Source: Rhizobium sp. WYJ-E13 (lineage in GTDB: Bacteria; Pseudomonadota; Alphaproteobacteria; Rhizobiales; Rhizobiaceae). Taken from it: a stretch of 64,000 nucleotides of DNA. The notes under the pieces were generated by a model. That model saw nothing but the letters and a program-made list of their open reading frames with translations. It was not told where the DNA came from and ran no database searches. This document shows positions 1 to 9,499 of this stretch, piece after piece. The position numbers and the translations under genes were made by a program. Where the stretch lies: assembly GCF_018987265.1 (NCBI RefSeq), contig NZ_CP076853.1:248001-312000 (forward strand), in the 5' to 3' direction. Each line of letters opens with the position of its first letter. The stretch's first letter is position 1.

Positions 1-245
1 TTCTCGAGGAATCCAATCCCGACGTCATCGTCACCGACATCAACATGCCGCGCCTCGACGGTTTCGGCTTCATCGAAGGTGTGCGCCGCAACGAGAAGTA
101 CCGTGCGATTCCGATCCTGGTGCTGACGACCGAAAGCGACGCGGAAAAGAAGAACCGTGCCCGTCAGGCCGGTGCCACCGGCTGGATCGTCAAGCCCTTC
201 GACCCCGCCAAGCTGATCGATGCCATCGAGCGTGTAACCGCTTAA
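1..245 (+). CDS. cheY1: CheY1 response regulator, 3' part (5' end outside window)
   Basis: The reading frame is open from base 3 to the stop at 243-245, so the gene starts before the window. It is a single receiver domain: the phospho-acceptor Asp lies in the VTDINMPRLDGF segment, the conserved Thr in VLVLTTES, and the Lys in WIVKPFDP. In rhizobia CheY1 acts as a phosphate sink for CheA-P, while CheY2 drives the motor. That role is taken from S. meliloti work and is not visible in the sequence. It lies 17 bp upstream of cheA in the same operon. Confidence 0.93.
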   Translation, partial: LEESNPDVIVTDINMPRLDGFGFIEGVRRNEKYRAIPILVLTTESDAEKKNRARQAGATGWIVKPFDPAKLIDAIERVTA

Positions 246-262
246 GCCCAGGATTTGCTCCT

Positions 263-2563
263 ATGGATATGAACGAAATCAAAGAGATCTTTTTCCAGGA
301 GTGCGAGGAACAGCTCGCTGAGCTGGAATCCGGTCTTCTGAAAATGAATGATGGCGATCGCGATCCGGAAACCGTCAATGCGGTATTCCGCGCGGTGCAT
401 TCGATCAAGGGCGGTGCAGGCGCCTTTGGCTTGGATGACCTCGTCGCTTTCGCCCACGTCTTTGAGACTACACTTGATTGCGTTCGTTCCAACAAGCTCG
501 AGCCTACCCAGGACGTCCTGAAGGTTATGCTGAAGTCGGCTGACGTGCTCGCCGACCTGACCAATGCTGCCCGTGACGGCGGCAGTGTCGACGAAAGCAG
601 AAGCCGCGGCCTCGTCAAGGAACTGGAAGCGCTCGCCAATGGTGAGCTGCCGTCTCCCTCGGCAGTCTCCGAGGCGCCCGCGCCGAAGCCGGCCCCGAAG
701 GCTGCTCCCGCTGCGGTTGCCGCAGCACCGGCTCCCAAGCCGACCGACGACAGCGGCTTCCAGCCGATCCCCTTCTCCTTTGACGATTTCGGCGACGAAG
801 AGAGGCCGGTCGATCTGCCGGCTTACGAGATTACCTTCAAGCCGCGCTTCGAGCTCTATTCGAAGGGCAACGACGCCACTCTCCTGCTACGCGATCTCTC
901 CCGCCTCGGCGAGATGAGCATCTATTGCAACACCGACGCCCTGCCGGGCCTCGACGAGCTCGATCCGGAAGGCGCCTATTTCTTCTGGAACATCACGATC
1001 AAGACGGACAAGGGCGAAGACGCGATCCGCTCGGTCTTCGAATTCGCCGAATGGGATTGCGATCTGACCGTGAAGCCGGCAGAGGACAGCAAGCCGGGCG
1101 AGACCAACGATGAACTGCCGATGATCCCGGTTCCGTTCGATCTCTCGATCCTGGACGATGGCGGTGCCGCCGAAGTGCCGGCCGCTGCCGAGACCAAGGC
1201 TGACGATACAGCTGCTGCCGTTGCCGCCGCTGAAACGGCGACCAATGTCACGCAGATGGCTGCCGCCGCTGCCCGCGTCGAAAAGAAGGAATCGGCCGCC
1301 GCCGCTGCCGCTGCAGCGGCAAGTGCCGCAGCCCAGAACAATGCCGCTGCCGGTGCCGGTCAGACGATCCGCGTCGATCTCGATCGCGTCGACCGCCTGA
1401 TCAACCTCGTCGGCGAGCTCGTCATCAACCAGGCGATGCTCTCTCAGAGCGTCATCGAAAACGACACGACCGGCACCTCCTCGATCAACATGGGTCTCGA
1501 AGAGCTGCAGCAGCTCACCCGCGAGATCCAGGACTCGGTCATGGCGATCCGTGCCCAGCCCGTGAAGCCGGTCTTCCAGCGCATGTCGCGTATCGTTCGC
1601 GAAATCGCTGACATGACCGGCAAGTCGATCCGCCTGATCACCGAAGGTGAAAACACCGAAGTGGACAAGACGGTCATCGACAAGCTGGCCGAACCGCTGA
1701 CCCACATGATCCGCAACGCCGTCGACCACGGTATCGAAACGCCTGAAAAGCGTGCCGCCGCCGGCAAGAACACCGAAGGTACGGTCCGCCTCACGGCTAA
1801 GCATCGTTCGGGTCGCATCCTCATCGAGCTCGCCGACGACGGCGCCGGCATCAACCGCGAGAAGGTCCGCCAGAAGGCGATCCAGAATGACCTCATCCCG
1901 GCCGACGCCAATCTGTCGGACGAGGAAATCGACAACCTGATCTTCCTGCCGGGCTTCTCCACGGCGGACAAGATCTCGGACATCTCCGGTCGTGGTGTCG
2001 GCATGGACGTCGTCAAGCGCTCTATCCAGGCGCTCGGTGGCCGCATCAACATCACATCGAGGCCGGGTCAGGGCTCGGTCTTCACGATGAGCCTGCCGCT
2101 GACGCTCGCCGTTCTCGACGGCATGGTGGTCACGGTCGCCGGCCAGACTCTGGTCGTGCCGCTGACGGCCATCGTCGAAACGCTGCAGCCGGAAGCCGCC
2201 GCGATCCACTCCTTCGGTGCGAACCATCGACTGATTTCGATCCGCAACAGCTTCTGCCCGCTGGTCGATGTCGGTCGCATCCTGAACTTCCGCGCCACCC
2301 AGGCCAATCCGGTCGAGGGTGTCGCCCTTCTCGTCGAATCCGAAGGCGGCGGTCAGCGCGCGCTCATGGTCGATGCGATCCAGGGTCAGCGTCAGGTCGT
2401 CATCAAGAGCCTCGAGGCCAACTACACCCACGTTCCGGGGATCGCCGCGGCGACCATCCTCGGCGACGGTCGCGTGGCGCTCATCCTCGATGTGGATGCG
2501 GTCGTCGGCGCATCGCGCGGTCAGTCCCTCAAGGCGGAAATGTCTTTGGCGGCAGCAGGGTAA
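263..2563 (+). CDS. cheA: Chemotaxis histidine kinase CheA
   Basis: This cytoplasmic sensor kinase autophosphorylates in response to chemoreceptors and passes phosphate to CheY1, CheY2 and CheB. The 766 residues show an N-terminal HPt domain with His46 in HSIKGGAGAFG. A P2-like response-regulator docking region lies at about 175-275, flanked by Ala/Pro-rich linkers at about 135-165 and 305-370. The dimerisation helices follow (VDRLINLVGELVINQ). The HATPase domain has an N-box (HMIRNAVDHGIE), DDGAGI and GRGVGMDVV, and a CheW-like P5 domain ends the protein. The poly-Ala linkers make it longer than the approximately 654-residue E. coli protein. It lies 6 bp upstream of cheW. Confidence 0.97.
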   Translation: MDMNEIKEIFFQECEEQLAELESGLLKMNDGDRDPETVNAVFRAVHSIKGGAGAFGLDDLVAFAHVFETTLDCVRSNKLEPTQDVLKVMLKSADVLADLTNAARDGGSVDESRSRGLVKELEALANGELPSPSAVSEAPAPKPAPKAAPAAVAAAPAPKPTDDSGFQPIPFSFDDFGDEERPVDLPAYEITFKPRFELYSKGNDATLLLRDLSRLGEMSIYCNTDALPGLDELDPEGAYFFWNITIKTDKGEDAIRSVFEFAEWDCDLTVKPAEDSKPGETNDELPMIPVPFDLSILDDGGAAEVPAAAETKADDTAAAVAAAETATNVTQMAAAAARVEKKESAAAAAAAAASAAAQNNAAAGAGQTIRVDLDRVDRLINLVGELVINQAMLSQSVIENDTTGTSSINMGLEELQQLTREIQDSVMAIRAQPVKPVFQRMSRIVREIADMTGKSIRLITEGENTEVDKTVIDKLAEPLTHMIRNAVDHGIETPEKRAAAGKNTEGTVRLTAKHRSGRILIELADDGAGINREKVRQKAIQNDLIPADANLSDEEIDNLIFLPGFSTADKISDISGRGVGMDVVKRSIQALGGRINITSRPGQGSVFTMSLPLTLAVLDGMVVTVAGQTLVVPLTAIVETLQPEAAAIHSFGANHRLISIRNSFCPLVDVGRILNFRATQANPVEGVALLVESEGGGQRALMVDAIQGQRQVVIKSLEANYTHVPGIAAATILGDGRVALILDVDAVVGASRGQSLKAEMSLAAAG

Positions 2564-2569
2564 AGGGCA

Positions 2570-3037
2570 ATGTCGTACACGGCAAAAAATCTGACCCTGG
2601 GCGGAAGCGAACTCATCGCATTTCGTGTTGGCGATCAGGAATTCTGCGTGAACATCATGTCGGTTCGCGAAATCCGGGGCTGGACCCCGGCAACCGCGAT
2701 GCCGCACTCGCCATCCCATATGATAGGTGTGATCAACCTGCGTGGTGCGGTGTTGCCGATCGTCGATCTTTCGGGCCGACTCGGCATGAAGCCGACAGAT
2801 CCGACTGCCCGCCACGTCATCATCGTCGCCCAGGTCCGTCGCAAGGTGGTGGGTCTCCTGGTCGACGCGGTGTCCGACATTCTGACCGTCACCGATGACG
2901 ACATCCAGTCCACGCCCGAGGTTTCCTCCGACCTCGAGCGCCAGTTCGCTCGGGGCATTCTCGCCATCGATAAGCGAATGATCTGCCTGATCGAACTCGA
3001 AGCTCTGTTCCCCGAGACTGAAAGCGAAGCCGCATGA
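2570..3037 (+). CDS. cheW: Chemotaxis coupling protein CheW
   Basis: A 155-residue adaptor that links chemoreceptors to CheA in the membrane-associated signalling array. Almost the whole protein is one CheW-like SH3-type fold, with the usual [18 protein letters not shown] opening and the [15 protein letters not shown] core. It has no receiver domain, so it is not a CheV. The start at 2570 follows cheA by 6 bp. The stop overlaps the cheR start by 4 bp (ATGA), which implies translational coupling in the che operon. Confidence 0.96.
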   Translation: MSYTAKNLTLGGSELIAFRVGDQEFCVNIMSVREIRGWTPATAMPHSPSHMIGVINLRGAVLPIVDLSGRLGMKPTDPTARHVIIVAQVRRKVVGLLVDAVSDILTVTDDDIQSTPEVSSDLERQFARGILAIDKRMICLIELEALFPETESEAA

Positions 3038-3942
3038 ATGTACTGGGCGTAAAAGATCATCGGCAGTCGACCGATGAGGTGCTGGCGAGCGGGGAATACC
3101 CGCTGACACGCCGCGACCTCTCGGAAATCGCCGCCATGATCTATGCGGATGCCGGAATCTATCTCAACGAGACGAAAGCCTCGCTGGTCTATTCGCGTCT
3201 GTCGAAGCACATCCGCAACCTTGGCCTTTCAGGGTTTCGCGAATATTGCGAGCTTGTCGCCTCGCCGGCAGGTGCTGCCGCCCGGCGCGAGATGCTGTCG
3301 CACCTGACGACGAACTTCACGCGCTTCTTCCGTGAAAACCATCATTTCGAGCACTTGCGCGACCATGTGCTGCCCGATCTCCTGAACCGGGCACGCTCCG
3401 GCGGCCGTGTCAGGATCTGGTCGGCCGCGTCCTCGGATGGGCAGGAGCCCTATTCGATCGCACTCACCGTTCTGTCAATGATGCCGAACGTTGCCGACTA
3501 CGACTTCAAGATTCTCGCGACCGATATCGACCCGAAGATCCTCGCAATCGCCCGGGCCGGCGCTTACGACGAGAGCGCGCTGGAAACCGTCTCGCCTACC
3601 ATGCGTAAGCAATGGTTCACCGAGGTTGAGATTCAGGGGCGCCGCAAGTTCCAGGTCGACGACCGCGTGAAGCGCCTCATCACTTACAACGAGCTGAACC
3701 TGATGGCCCAATGGCCATTCAAGGGCAAGTTCGACGTCATCTTCTGTCGCAACGTCGTCATCTACTTCGACGAACCGACGCAGATGAAGATCTGGCAGCG
3801 CTTCGCCGGCCTGCTGCCGGAGGGCGGCCATCTCTATATCGGCCACTCCGAGCGCGTCTCTGGCGAGGCCAAGCACGTCTTCGACAATATCGGTATCACC
3901 ACCTACCGCTATACGACCAAGGGTCTCGGGAGGAAGGCATGA
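3034..3942 (+). CDS. cheR: Chemoreceptor methyltransferase CheR
   Basis: CheR uses S-adenosylmethionine to methylate receptor glutamates for adaptation. The 302 residues have the N-terminal all-helical CheR domain, with the substrate-recognition stretch around [12 protein letters not shown]. The Rossmann-type SAM-binding domain follows ([17 protein letters not shown], and later [14 protein letters not shown]). Length and order match the stand-alone CheR family, without C-terminal TPRs. It overlaps cheW by 4 bp and cheB by 4 bp. Confidence 0.97.
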   Translation: MNVLGVKDHRQSTDEVLASGEYPLTRRDLSEIAAMIYADAGIYLNETKASLVYSRLSKHIRNLGLSGFREYCELVASPAGAAARREMLSHLTTNFTRFFRENHHFEHLRDHVLPDLLNRARSGGRVRIWSAASSDGQEPYSIALTVLSMMPNVADYDFKILATDIDPKILAIARAGAYDESALETVSPTMRKQWFTEVEIQGRRKFQVDDRVKRLITYNELNLMAQWPFKGKFDVIFCRNVVIYFDEPTQMKIWQRFAGLLPEGGHLYIGHSERVSGEAKHVFDNIGITTYRYTTKGLGRKA

Positions 3943-4988
3943 GCGCCCCGGCAAGAGTACTCGTTGTTGACGACTCGCCGACCATGCGCGGCCTGATCGC
4001 GGCCGTCCTGAGTTCGGATCCCGAAGTCAACGTCATAGGCCAGGCCGGCGACGCCCTGGAGGCGCGCGAGGCGATCAAGCGGCTGAACCCCGATGTCCTC
4101 ACCCTGGATATCGAGATGCCGAATATGAACGGACTCGACTTCCTCGAAAAGATCATGCGCCTGCGGCCCATGCCGGTGATCATGGTTTCGACCATGACGC
4201 ATCGCGGCGCGGAGGCGACACTCGCAGCTCTCGAAATCGGTGCCTTCGATTGCGTCGGCAAGCCGCAGCCGGGCGAGCCGCGCCCCTTCGGCGACCTTGC
4301 CGAGAAGGTAAAGGCTGCCGCCCGCACGCAGCGCAACTTCGCTCAACCGGCCAAGCCTGCCGCCGTCACGCCGCCACCCGCCGTTGCCGACTTCCGCGTC
4401 GGCCGCAAGATCGTGGCGATCGGTTCTTCGACCGGCGGCGTGGAAGCCCTGATCGCCGTGCTGCAGAAATTCCCGGCGAATTGCCCGCCGACCGTCATTA
4501 CCCAGCATATGCCGCCGACCTTCACCAAGAGCTTTGCCGAACGGCTGAACCGGCTCTGTGCGCCGGTCGTGGAGGAAGCGACCGACGGCGCCCGTCTGGA
4601 GATCGGCAAGGTCTACCTCGCGCCTGGTGGTGAGCGCCATCTGCAGGTTTCGAATACATCGGCGCCCTGCTGCCGATTGGTCGAGCGGGGGCCAGTCAAT
4701 GGCCATCGCCCGTCGGTCGATGTGCTCTTCGATTCGGTTGCCGAACTCGCCGGGCGCAATGCCGTCGGTGTGATCCTCACCGGCATGGGTCGCGATGGGG
4801 CTGCCGGGTTGTTGAAAATGCGACACGCAGGGGCAAGAACGCTCGGTCAGAACGAAAAAACCTGCGTTGTTTACGGAATGCCAAGAGTTGCCTACGAACT
4901 TGGCGCAGTTGAGCAGCAGCTTCCGCTGGCTGCCATCGGCGAGGAAATATTGAAAATGACAGCCGCCCGAAAGGAAGGGACCGAATAA
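3939..4988 (+). CDS. cheB: Receptor methylesterase/glutamine deamidase CheB
   Basis: CheB removes methyl groups from chemoreceptors, opposing CheR, after phosphorylation by CheA. The chosen ATG at 3939 gives 349 residues, follows AGGAAG, overlaps the cheR stop, and begins directly at the receiver domain. The frame is open further upstream, but that would only add non-homologous residues. The receiver has DD at 11-12 and the phospho-acceptor Asp57 in [13 protein letters not shown]. The esterase domain shows the Ser of [11 protein letters not shown], the His of ITQHMPP and the Asp of GMGRDGAAG. The TAATG junction with cheY2 overlaps by one base. Confidence 0.97.
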   Translation: MSAPARVLVVDDSPTMRGLIAAVLSSDPEVNVIGQAGDALEAREAIKRLNPDVLTLDIEMPNMNGLDFLEKIMRLRPMPVIMVSTMTHRGAEATLAALEIGAFDCVGKPQPGEPRPFGDLAEKVKAAARTQRNFAQPAKPAAVTPPPAVADFRVGRKIVAIGSSTGGVEALIAVLQKFPANCPPTVITQHMPPTFTKSFAERLNRLCAPVVEEATDGARLEIGKVYLAPGGERHLQVSNTSAPCCRLVERGPVNGHRPSVDVLFDSVAELAGRNAVGVILTGMGRDGAAGLLKMRHAGARTLGQNEKTCVVYGMPRVAYELGAVEQQLPLAAIGEEILKMTAARKEGTE

Positions 4989-5377
4989 TGTCGATCGCGG
5001 AGAAAATCAAAGTTCTGATCGTTGACGATCAGGTGACCAGCCGCCTGCTGCTCAGCGACGCACTGACGCAGCTCGGCTTCAAGCAGATCACCGCTGCCGG
5101 TGACGGCGAGCAGGGTATGAAGATCATGACGGAGCAGCCCCACCACCTCGTGATCTCGGACTTCAATATGCCGAAGATGGACGGCATCGGCTTCCTGCAG
5201 GCCGTGCGCAGCAATCCGAACACCAAAAAGGCGGCCTTCATCATCCTTACTGCACAGGGCGACCGTGCGTTGGTGACGAAAGCTGCCCAGCTTGGCGCAA
5301 ACAACGTTCTGGCGAAGCCCTTCACCATCGAAAAGATGAAGGCGGCTATCGAAGCCGTGTTTGGAGCCCTGAAATGA
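4988..5377 (+). CDS. cheY2: CheY2, motor-controlling response regulator
   Basis: A 129-residue single-domain receiver. The acidic pair is in IVDDQ, the phospho-acceptor is Asp58 in [13 protein letters not shown], and the conserved Thr (ILTAQG) and Lys (LAKPF) are present. In S. meliloti CheY2-P binds the motor and slows it rather than reversing it. I assign CheY2 rather than a second CheY1 by its position between cheB and cheD. Coupled to both neighbours through 1-bp and 4-bp overlaps. Confidence 0.95.
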   Translation: MSIAEKIKVLIVDDQVTSRLLLSDALTQLGFKQITAAGDGEQGMKIMTEQPHHLVISDFNMPKMDGIGFLQAVRSNPNTKKAAFIILTAQGDRALVTKAAQLGANNVLAKPFTIEKMKAAIEAVFGALK

Positions 5378-5928
5378 TCACTGAGGGTGCGGCCCGCCGC
5401 GTGCACATCATTCAGGGTGAATACAAGGTCTTGAGCGACCCGGATGCGGTGCTTTCGACCATCCTTGGCTCGTGCGTGGCAGCCTGCCTCAGAGATCCCG
5501 TCGCAGGTGTCGGCGGCATGAACCACTTCCTGTTGCCGGGGACAGGCAACACCCCGATGACCGGCGGCGATGCCACGCGCTACGGCGTGCATCTCATGGA
5601 ACTGCTGATCAACGGCCTCCTGAAAAAGGGCGCGCGGCGCGACCGGCTGGAGGCCAAGATATTCGGAGGAGCGAAGACGATCTCGACATTCTCGAATGTT
5701 GGCGAGCAGAACGCGGCCTTCGCCATGCAGTTCCTTCGGGATGAAGGCATTCCGGTGGTCAGCTCCAGCACCGGCGGTGAGCATGGACGAAAGATCGAAT
5801 ATTGGCCGGTGTCCGGCCGTGCCCGACAATACCCCCTGACCGGTGCCGAAACCCAGAGAACCGTCGCTCTCGAGCAGCGTCCCGCTGCTCCGCAGAAGCC
5901 CGCCGAGACCAGTATCGAATTCTTTTGA
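5374..5928 (+). CDS. cheD: Chemoreceptor glutamine deamidase CheD
   Basis: CheD deamidates specific receptor glutamines to tune signalling. The 184 residues contain the family's catalytic Cys in [11 protein letters not shown] and the catalytic His in [10 protein letters not shown], followed by the [19 protein letters not shown] helix region. The length is normal for the family, with a proline- and alanine-rich tail. It overlaps cheY2 by 4 bp and is followed after 16 bp by the cheT-like gene. Confidence 0.95.
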   Translation: MITEGAARRVHIIQGEYKVLSDPDAVLSTILGSCVAACLRDPVAGVGGMNHFLLPGTGNTPMTGGDATRYGVHLMELLINGLLKKGARRDRLEAKIFGGAKTISTFSNVGEQNAAFAMQFLRDEGIPVVSSSTGGEHGRKIEYWPVSGRARQYPLTGAETQRTVALEQRPAAPQKPAETSIEFF

Positions 5929-5944
5929 TGGCGAGGATTTTTAT

Positions 5945-6334
5945 ATGAGTTTTACACCGATCATCGAGCCGCCATCGCCGGTAGAGGCGCTAAGCGACGT
6001 ATTGATGCGCATTGTCTCCGAGCTTCACGACGTTGCCTACCTGATCGAGCGGATCGAACCCCAGCTGATCGAACTGGGCGGCTCGGAAATCCTGAATTCC
6101 CCTGACAGCATGAAGGTGATGCAGGGTATCGATCTCGCCGTACAGAAATCGCGCGGTCTCGCCGAATTCATCGACACCATCACCGGTGAAATTCCGCAGA
6201 ACTGGTCGATCGATGTCGCCACCGCCCTCAGCCTCGTCAAGCTTGCCGAAATGCAGAAAGCTCTCGCTGGCGGTACCCGCCACGGCCATTCCCAGCCGCT
6301 CAGCAAGGCGGCCGGCGACTTCGATTTCTTCTAG
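5945..6334 (+). CDS. cheT: CheT-like small chemotaxis protein
   Basis: The 129-residue product, read from the ATG at 5945, is predicted largely alpha-helical. It has a heptad-like stretch (about 18-45) and a second helix (about 58-75), and it ends in a short DFDFF tail. It sits in the slot after cheD that in S. meliloti holds orf10, reported as CheT and described as an interaction partner of CheR. Weak resemblance to CheZ-like helical proteins is possible, but I cannot show a phosphatase motif. Assignment rests on position, size and helical character. Confidence 0.75.
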   Translation: MSFTPIIEPPSPVEALSDVLMRIVSELHDVAYLIERIEPQLIELGGSEILNSPDSMKVMQGIDLAVQKSRGLAEFIDTITGEIPQNWSIDVATALSLVKLAEMQKALAGGTRHGHSQPLSKAAGDFDFF

Positions 6335-6448
6335 CATCGCAATTCATTCCCGCATGCGCCGAACGAAACGCTCGCACAAGTTTCGGCGTCTATTCGTCAA
6401 ATGAGGCAATAAGCCTGCTTTGTCTTTGACGGATCGTGCGAGAACAGA

Positions 6449-8143
6449 ATGAATCTGTTAAATCAATTAGTTCAGATTATTAAGAACTTTGGTTCACTTG
6501 GGCGGACGCGTTTGATGATCCTTGGTGGGGTCGGCGCCGCTTCCATCGCAATCATCCTGGCGGCGGCCATTTTCGTCAACAAACCGGCCCAGGAAACGCT
6601 TTATGTCGGCCTGGAGACGCCCGATCTCAACCAGATCAGCATGGCGCTCGCCGAAAGCAACATCGATTTTCAGGTCGGAACGGACGGTTCAAGTATCACC
6701 GTACCGGCCGGCATGACGGGCAAGGCGCGCCTGTTGCTTGCCGAACGCGGCCTGCCGAACAGCGCTAACGCAGGTTACGAGCTCTTCGACAATGTCGGTT
6801 CGCTCGGCCTCACCTCCTTCATGCAGGAAGTGACCCGCGTCCGTGCTCTCGAAGGTGAAATCGGCCGCACGATTCAGTCGATCTCCGGCATCACCGCCGC
6901 ACGTGTCCACATCGTCATGCCCGAGGTCGGCAATTTCCGTAAAGCCGAACAAAAGCCCACGGCATCCGTCATGATTCGCGCCAGTGCCGCGACGGGGCGA
7001 AACGCTGCCACCTCGATCCGTCACCTCGTCGCCTCGGCCGTGCCGGGGCTTGATGTCGATGATGTGACGATCCTCGATTCCGCTGGCCAGCTTCTTGCTT
7101 CCGGCGACGAAGCCAGCAACAGTATGCTGAACCGCTCGCTCAGCATCGTCCAGAACGTCCAGCAGGAAGTCGAATCGAATATCGACAAGGCGCTCGCACC
7201 CTTCCTCGGCATGGATAACTTCCGCTCCAGCGTAACGGCCAACCTCAACACCGACGCCCAGCAGATCCAGGAAACTACCTACGATCCGGAATCCAAGGTC
7301 GAGCGCTCGGTCCGCTCCACGAAGGAAAACGCCCAGTCCCAGCAGCGTCAATCTGACAATGCGACGACGGTCGAGCAGAACATTCCACAAGCAGCACCTG
7401 ATGCCGGTGGCGCCAATGGTCCGCAGTCTGAGGACAAGTCCGACAAGCGCGAAGAGCAGACCAACTACGAAATCAACAGCAAGACCACGGCCACGACGCG
7501 CAGCGCATACCGGGTCGAAAAGCTCTCGGTTGCCGTTGTCGTCAACAAGGGCCGCATCGCCAAGATGGTCGGCGAACCGGCTGATCAGGCCAAGATCGAC
7601 GCCTACCTCGCTGAAATGCAGAAGATCGTTACTTCGGCCGCTGGTCTCGACACGAACCGCGGCGATGTGGTTACCGTCACGGCGATGGACTTCCTTGAGA
7701 ACCAGCTTCTCGACGATGCGAATGGCGGCGTCCATGTCATGGATATTCTGAGCCGCAACCTCGCCGGTATCATCAACTCGCTGGCCTTCGTTGCAGTTGC
7801 CTTCGTGGTGGTCTGGCTGGGCGTGCGCCCCCTCATCCGCACCGTCAACGGCTCGGGCTCCTCCTCCGCAATGCTTGGCGACGCCACTCCCGAATCGGCG
7901 GGCCTCGAATTGCCGGATTTCGCACCGGCGGGCGCTTCCCCGGGCGGCGCGCTCATGGATGGCTTCGGCTCCGACTTCGGCTTCGACAGCACCGAGGATC
8001 TGCTCAGCCTCGGCGACGACGACGGCAACTTCAACCGCCGCGTCAAGGAAGGTCCGGAACGCAAGCTTGCTCGCATGGTGGAGATCAACGAGGAGCGTGC
8101 CGCGAAGATCCTCAGGAAATGGGCCATCGACGAAGCAGCATGA
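6449..8143 (+). CDS. fliF: Flagellar MS-ring protein FliF
   Basis: FliF builds the inner-membrane MS ring on which the rotor and export gate assemble. The 564 residues show a first membrane helix at about 24-43 and the ring-building motifs typical of the YscJ/FliF family (TPDLNQISMALAESNI, LLAERGLPNS). A charged and polar periplasmic linker follows at about 285-340. The second membrane helix is at about 435-456. The cytoplasmic tail ends with the FliG-binding segment (AARILRKW-like, here AAKILRKWAID). A strong terminator follows at once, so fliF is the last gene of the che operon or of its own unit. Confidence 0.97.
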   Translation: MNLLNQLVQIIKNFGSLGRTRLMILGGVGAASIAIILAAAIFVNKPAQETLYVGLETPDLNQISMALAESNIDFQVGTDGSSITVPAGMTGKARLLLAERGLPNSANAGYELFDNVGSLGLTSFMQEVTRVRALEGEIGRTIQSISGITAARVHIVMPEVGNFRKAEQKPTASVMIRASAATGRNAATSIRHLVASAVPGLDVDDVTILDSAGQLLASGDEASNSMLNRSLSIVQNVQQEVESNIDKALAPFLGMDNFRSSVTANLNTDAQQIQETTYDPESKVERSVRSTKENAQSQQRQSDNATTVEQNIPQAAPDAGGANGPQSEDKSDKREEQTNYEINSKTTATTRSAYRVEKLSVAVVVNKGRIAKMVGEPADQAKIDAYLAEMQKIVTSAAGLDTNRGDVVTVTAMDFLENQLLDDANGGVHVMDILSRNLAGIINSLAFVAVAFVVVWLGVRPLIRTVNGSGSSSAMLGDATPESAGLELPDFAPAGASPGGALMDGFGSDFGFDSTEDLLSLGDDDGNFNRRVKEGPERKLARMVEINEERAAKILRKWAIDEAA

Positions 8144-8145
8144 TG

Positions 8146-8171
8146 AAAAGGCCGGGAAACCGGCCTTTTTC
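8146..8171 (+). terminator. Rho-independent terminator after fliF
   Basis: GGCCGG (8150-8155), GAAA tetraloop, CCGGCC (8160-8165) and a T run at 8166-8170, starting 7 bp after the fliF stop codon. Confidence 0.9.
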
Positions 8172-8744
8172 TTTCTTATCGGTGGATAGATCAATCGGTA
8201 ACAAGAACGTGACCCATCGTCGCAGCCGGCTTGTAAAGAGCCGGTTTTTCATTGCAGAGAATTCGGATGTATAGATCGCCGCGCAGCGGGATGGCGTCGT
8301 GCGTCCGAGGCTCAAACCTTGCATAGGTCGGACGATATGAGTATTTCTATAGTAGAACGATAGTGCGTTGCTTTTGTGCGTTGGAGATTTGTTTTCGCCG
8401 GGCATTCGATTGCGGCACTTCCCTGGTCGGAACTGTGACAATTACGTCATTCAGACCGATAATTCCGCTCAGCATCGCTCGCGCATAAGGCGAGGAACGT
8501 TGCGGCCAATGCCAGAATCATCCTAGTTTATATATATCTCCGCGAGAGTGGAGTGGTGATCGAATCACCGCATGGAAGGTCGCAAAAGTAAATCCCCAGA
8601 AGTCGGAGATGGTGATTTACGATGGTTGGCTTACCCTCAAGTGATTCGAAGTGGGATTCGCGTGGGGCATGTGTTTGAATCCCTTTCATAAAAACAGAAC
8701 TTCTTTGCGAGAACCGACAGTTTCTCAGCCGCAGGTCACTGCCA
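8172..8744 (+). promoter_or_regulatory. 573-bp gene-free leader region upstream of visN
   Basis: I find no credible gene here. The stretch is less GC-rich than its surroundings. It holds the second terminator, a 7-bp inverted repeat CGTCCGA (8302-8308) / TCGGACG (8338-8344), an AT-rich TATATATA tract near 8530, and a small hairpin GGTGAT-CGA-ATCACC (8555-8569). These fit a long control region for the visNR master operon, but no specific regulator site can be named from sequence alone. Confidence 0.45.
8225..8249 (+). terminator. Second, tandem Rho-independent terminator
   Basis: CCGGCT (8226-8231) pairs with AGCCGG (8239-8244) across a 7-base loop and is followed by TTTTT (8245-8249). It lies 55 bp beyond the first terminator with no gene between. 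It is either a back-up stop for fliF transcripts or the end of a short RNA. Confidence 0.65.
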
Positions 8745-9491
8745 ATGGATATGGACATATTTCAGGCGAATAAAGGCGAGAAGCAGATGGCGAACTTCCT
8801 AGGCGCCAATGTGCCGGATCTTCAGCCGCGCGACGAACTGATCGATCGCCTGCGAGTCATCGCCGAAACCGGCAAGTTGCATGCCGGCTTGCGGGCGCTG
8901 ACCGAGTATGTCGGCGCCATGCACCATCTGATGGCGCGCTGCGATCTCATCCAGGAAAGCGGTCTGGACTTTATCGTTTCTTCCGACTGGCCCTTCGATC
9001 TGGTGAAAGATGTCGCCAATGACTTGGTTGCCGGTTATGCGCGCTCGACGGAGTTCGAGAAGTGCATGCAGGTATTGCAGCCTGGCTTTGCGCTTCTGCC
9101 CGAGAGCGCCGAAGTGCCGCATGGCGCCAGCCGGCAATATTGCTCTCTGACCCTCAATGTCGGCCGCTCTCGCTTGGTGCTGATGTTCCTGTTCAGGGAA
9201 GGCGTCGTTCTGTCGCCGGAACGTCTTCGGGACGTAGGCCTCCTGGCGGGCTATTTCGCAAGTTTCCTTCGCTGCGGAGGCACGAAGGTCGATCGCGATT
9301 TCGAACTGACGGACCGAGAGTTGGAATGCCTCTTCTGGATTGCGGAAGGCAAGACGAGCGACGAGATCGCCATGATCCTCGGTATCTCCCGGAATACCAT
9401 CAATAATTACATCACCAGTGTGATGCGGAAGACTGCAACGAAGACTCGTTCCGAGGCGATAGCCTTCGCCGTTCGCAACAATCTCGTTTGA
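8745..9491 (+). CDS. visN: LuxR-family flagellar master regulator VisN
   Basis: VisN forms a heteromeric global activator with VisR, at the top of the rhizobial motility hierarchy. The product has an N-terminal ligand-binding-like domain (about 25-170) and a C-terminal LuxR/GerE helix-turn-helix (LTDRELECLFWIAEGKTS, then ISRNTINNYI). The start is uncertain: ATG 8745 gives 248 residues, while ATG 8787 has a purine-rich stretch before it and would give 234. The visR start follows within 9 bp of the stop, so the two are one operon. Confidence 0.92.
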   Translation: MDMDIFQANKGEKQMANFLGANVPDLQPRDELIDRLRVIAETGKLHAGLRALTEYVGAMHHLMARCDLIQESGLDFIVSSDWPFDLVKDVANDLVAGYARSTEFEKCMQVLQPGFALLPESAEVPHGASRQYCSLTLNVGRSRLVLMFLFREGVVLSPERLRDVGLLAGYFASFLRCGGTKVDRDFELTDRELECLFWIAEGKTSDEIAMILGISRNTINNYITSVMRKTATKTRSEAIAFAVRNNLV

Positions 9492-9499
9492 GGGGAATT

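Noticed and set aside
887..3109. 740-codon minus-strand open frame across cheA-cheW
   Set aside because: Complement of well-conserved cheA/cheW codons. The product is His/Arg/Asp-rich without domains, an expected shadow in GC-rich DNA.
6689..8194. 501-codon minus-strand open frame over fliF
   Set aside because: Antisense shadow of fliF that passes through the fliF terminator; no protein family recognised.
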